Under the pieces are notes generated by a model that was given only the letters and a program-made list of their open reading frames with translations, was not told where the DNA came from and made no database searches. 14,107 nt of DNA from CAG-791 sp002394525 (GTDB lineage: Bacteria; Bacillota; Clostridia; Lachnospirales; Lachnospiraceae): the NCBI GenBank assembly GCA_946536955.1, contig CAMNFJ010000073.1, positions 1 to 14,107 of the forward strand. The letters run 5' to 3'. Made by a program: the position numbers and the translations under genes. Below are positions 13,852-14,107 of the stretch, one piece after another. Each line of letters starts with the position of its first letter. Position 1 is the stretch's first letter.

Positions 13852-14107
13852 ATGAACCAGGATGTGATCTATATTACCGGGCATCAGCATCCCGACACCG
13901 ATTCGATCGCTGCCGCGATCGGATACGCCTTTTTCAAGCGTGCCAACGGCGTGAAGGCCATCCCGTGCAGACTGGGCAAGCTGGGCACAGAGACCCAGTA
14001 CCTGCTGGACAGGTTCGGCTTTGAAAAGCCCATGCTGCTGGAGGATGCCAGGGTCAAGATGTCCGAGATCGAGATCGACGAGCCTACGACGATCATGCCG
14101 GACAAGA
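13852..14107 (+). CDS. manganese-dependent inorganic pyrophosphatase with CBS insertion (5' part only)
   Basis: Only the first 85 codons are present; the gene runs off the window. The product begins MNQDVIYITGHQHPDTDS. GHQHPDTDS is the DHH-superfamily metal site (GH-x-x-PD-x-D) of family II inorganic pyrophosphatases, cytoplasmic enzymes that hydrolyse pyrophosphate with manganese. GKLGTETQYLLDRFGFEKP at about 43-61 is also typical. The following DARVKMSEIEIDEPTTIMP looks like the entry to a CBS domain, as in the clostridial subgroup with nested CBS and DRTGG regions that bind adenine nucleotides. GGAGGAAG at 13841-13848 fixes the start. The 22-nt gap to the preceding gene suggests co-transcription. 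The CBS reading rests on a short stretch. Confidence 0.88.
   Translation, partial: MNQDVIYITGHQHPDTDSIAAAIGYAFFKRANGVKAIPCRLGKLGTETQYLLDRFGFEKPMLLEDARVKMSEIEIDEPTTIMPDK

Noticed and set aside
1..14107. High density of GATC and GGATCC-like words
   Set aside because: Most arise from ATC isoleucine codons after G-ending codons and from AGG-ATC or CGG-ATC pairs, so codon preference explains them without a methylation system.

Overview
The window looks like chromosome from a GC-rich, anaerobic, low-copy-repeat Firmicute, most likely a member of the Lachnospiraceae or a close clostridial relative. This is inferred from the gene set: a diaminopimelate dehydrogenase (Ddh) of the direct DAP pathway, a DUF815 AAA+ ATPase, a CBS-type manganese pyrophosphatase and VanY-like membrane carboxypeptidases. 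Strong AGGAGG-like ribosome binding sites, heavy use of AGG arginine codons and G/C-ending codons agree with it. All ten protein genes lie on the + strand.

Layout: murF (22-1533); a ~200 bp nested inverted-repeat element (1551-1749); a Nudix hydrolase of the ADP-ribose pyrophosphatase type (1795-2355); a GC-rich spacer with a ~42 bp tandem repeat; an EamA/DMT-type 10-TM exporter (2536-3429); a cytoplasmic glycoside hydrolase family 2 enzyme (3570-5537); a 15-nt repeat array that crosses its stop codon; a good sigma-A-type promoter and ddh (5719-6705) closed by a clear intrinsic terminator; a hairpin-rich spacer (6835-6980); a DUF815 ATPase (7074-8447); a GT2 polyprenyl-phosphate-type glycosyltransferase (8582-9568); two tandem paralogous M15B carboxypeptidases (9622-11784 and 11934-13829); and the 5' end of a Mn-dependent inorganic pyrophosphatase with the start of a CBS region (13852 to the window edge).

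The common theme is cell-envelope metabolism. Ddh makes meso-DAP. MurF adds D-Ala-D-Ala to the UDP-MurNAc-tripeptide. The two M15B enzymes would trim D-Ala-containing peptides outside the membrane. The GT2 enzyme probably loads a sugar on a lipid carrier. Nudix, EamA, GH2, DUF815 and pyrophosphatase are not obviously linked to this theme, and separate promoters and a terminator argue against one single operon.

The striking feature is short tandem repetition inside and around genes. There is a 39-bp-period Tyr/Gly/Ser/Arg-rich, FUS-like disordered region in the cytoplasmic half of the first M15B protein, a 45-bp Pro/Ala/Glu/Lys repeat plus a 78-bp acidic repeat in the second, a 45-bp repeat inserted in a beta-sandwich domain of GH2, a 15-bp array at the GH2 stop codon, and several non-coding repeats and hairpins. 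I see no CRISPR array, transposase, phage gene, tRNA or rRNA. The best candidate for something undescribed is the pair of membrane carboxypeptidases with large, repeat-built, cytoplasmic disordered domains.
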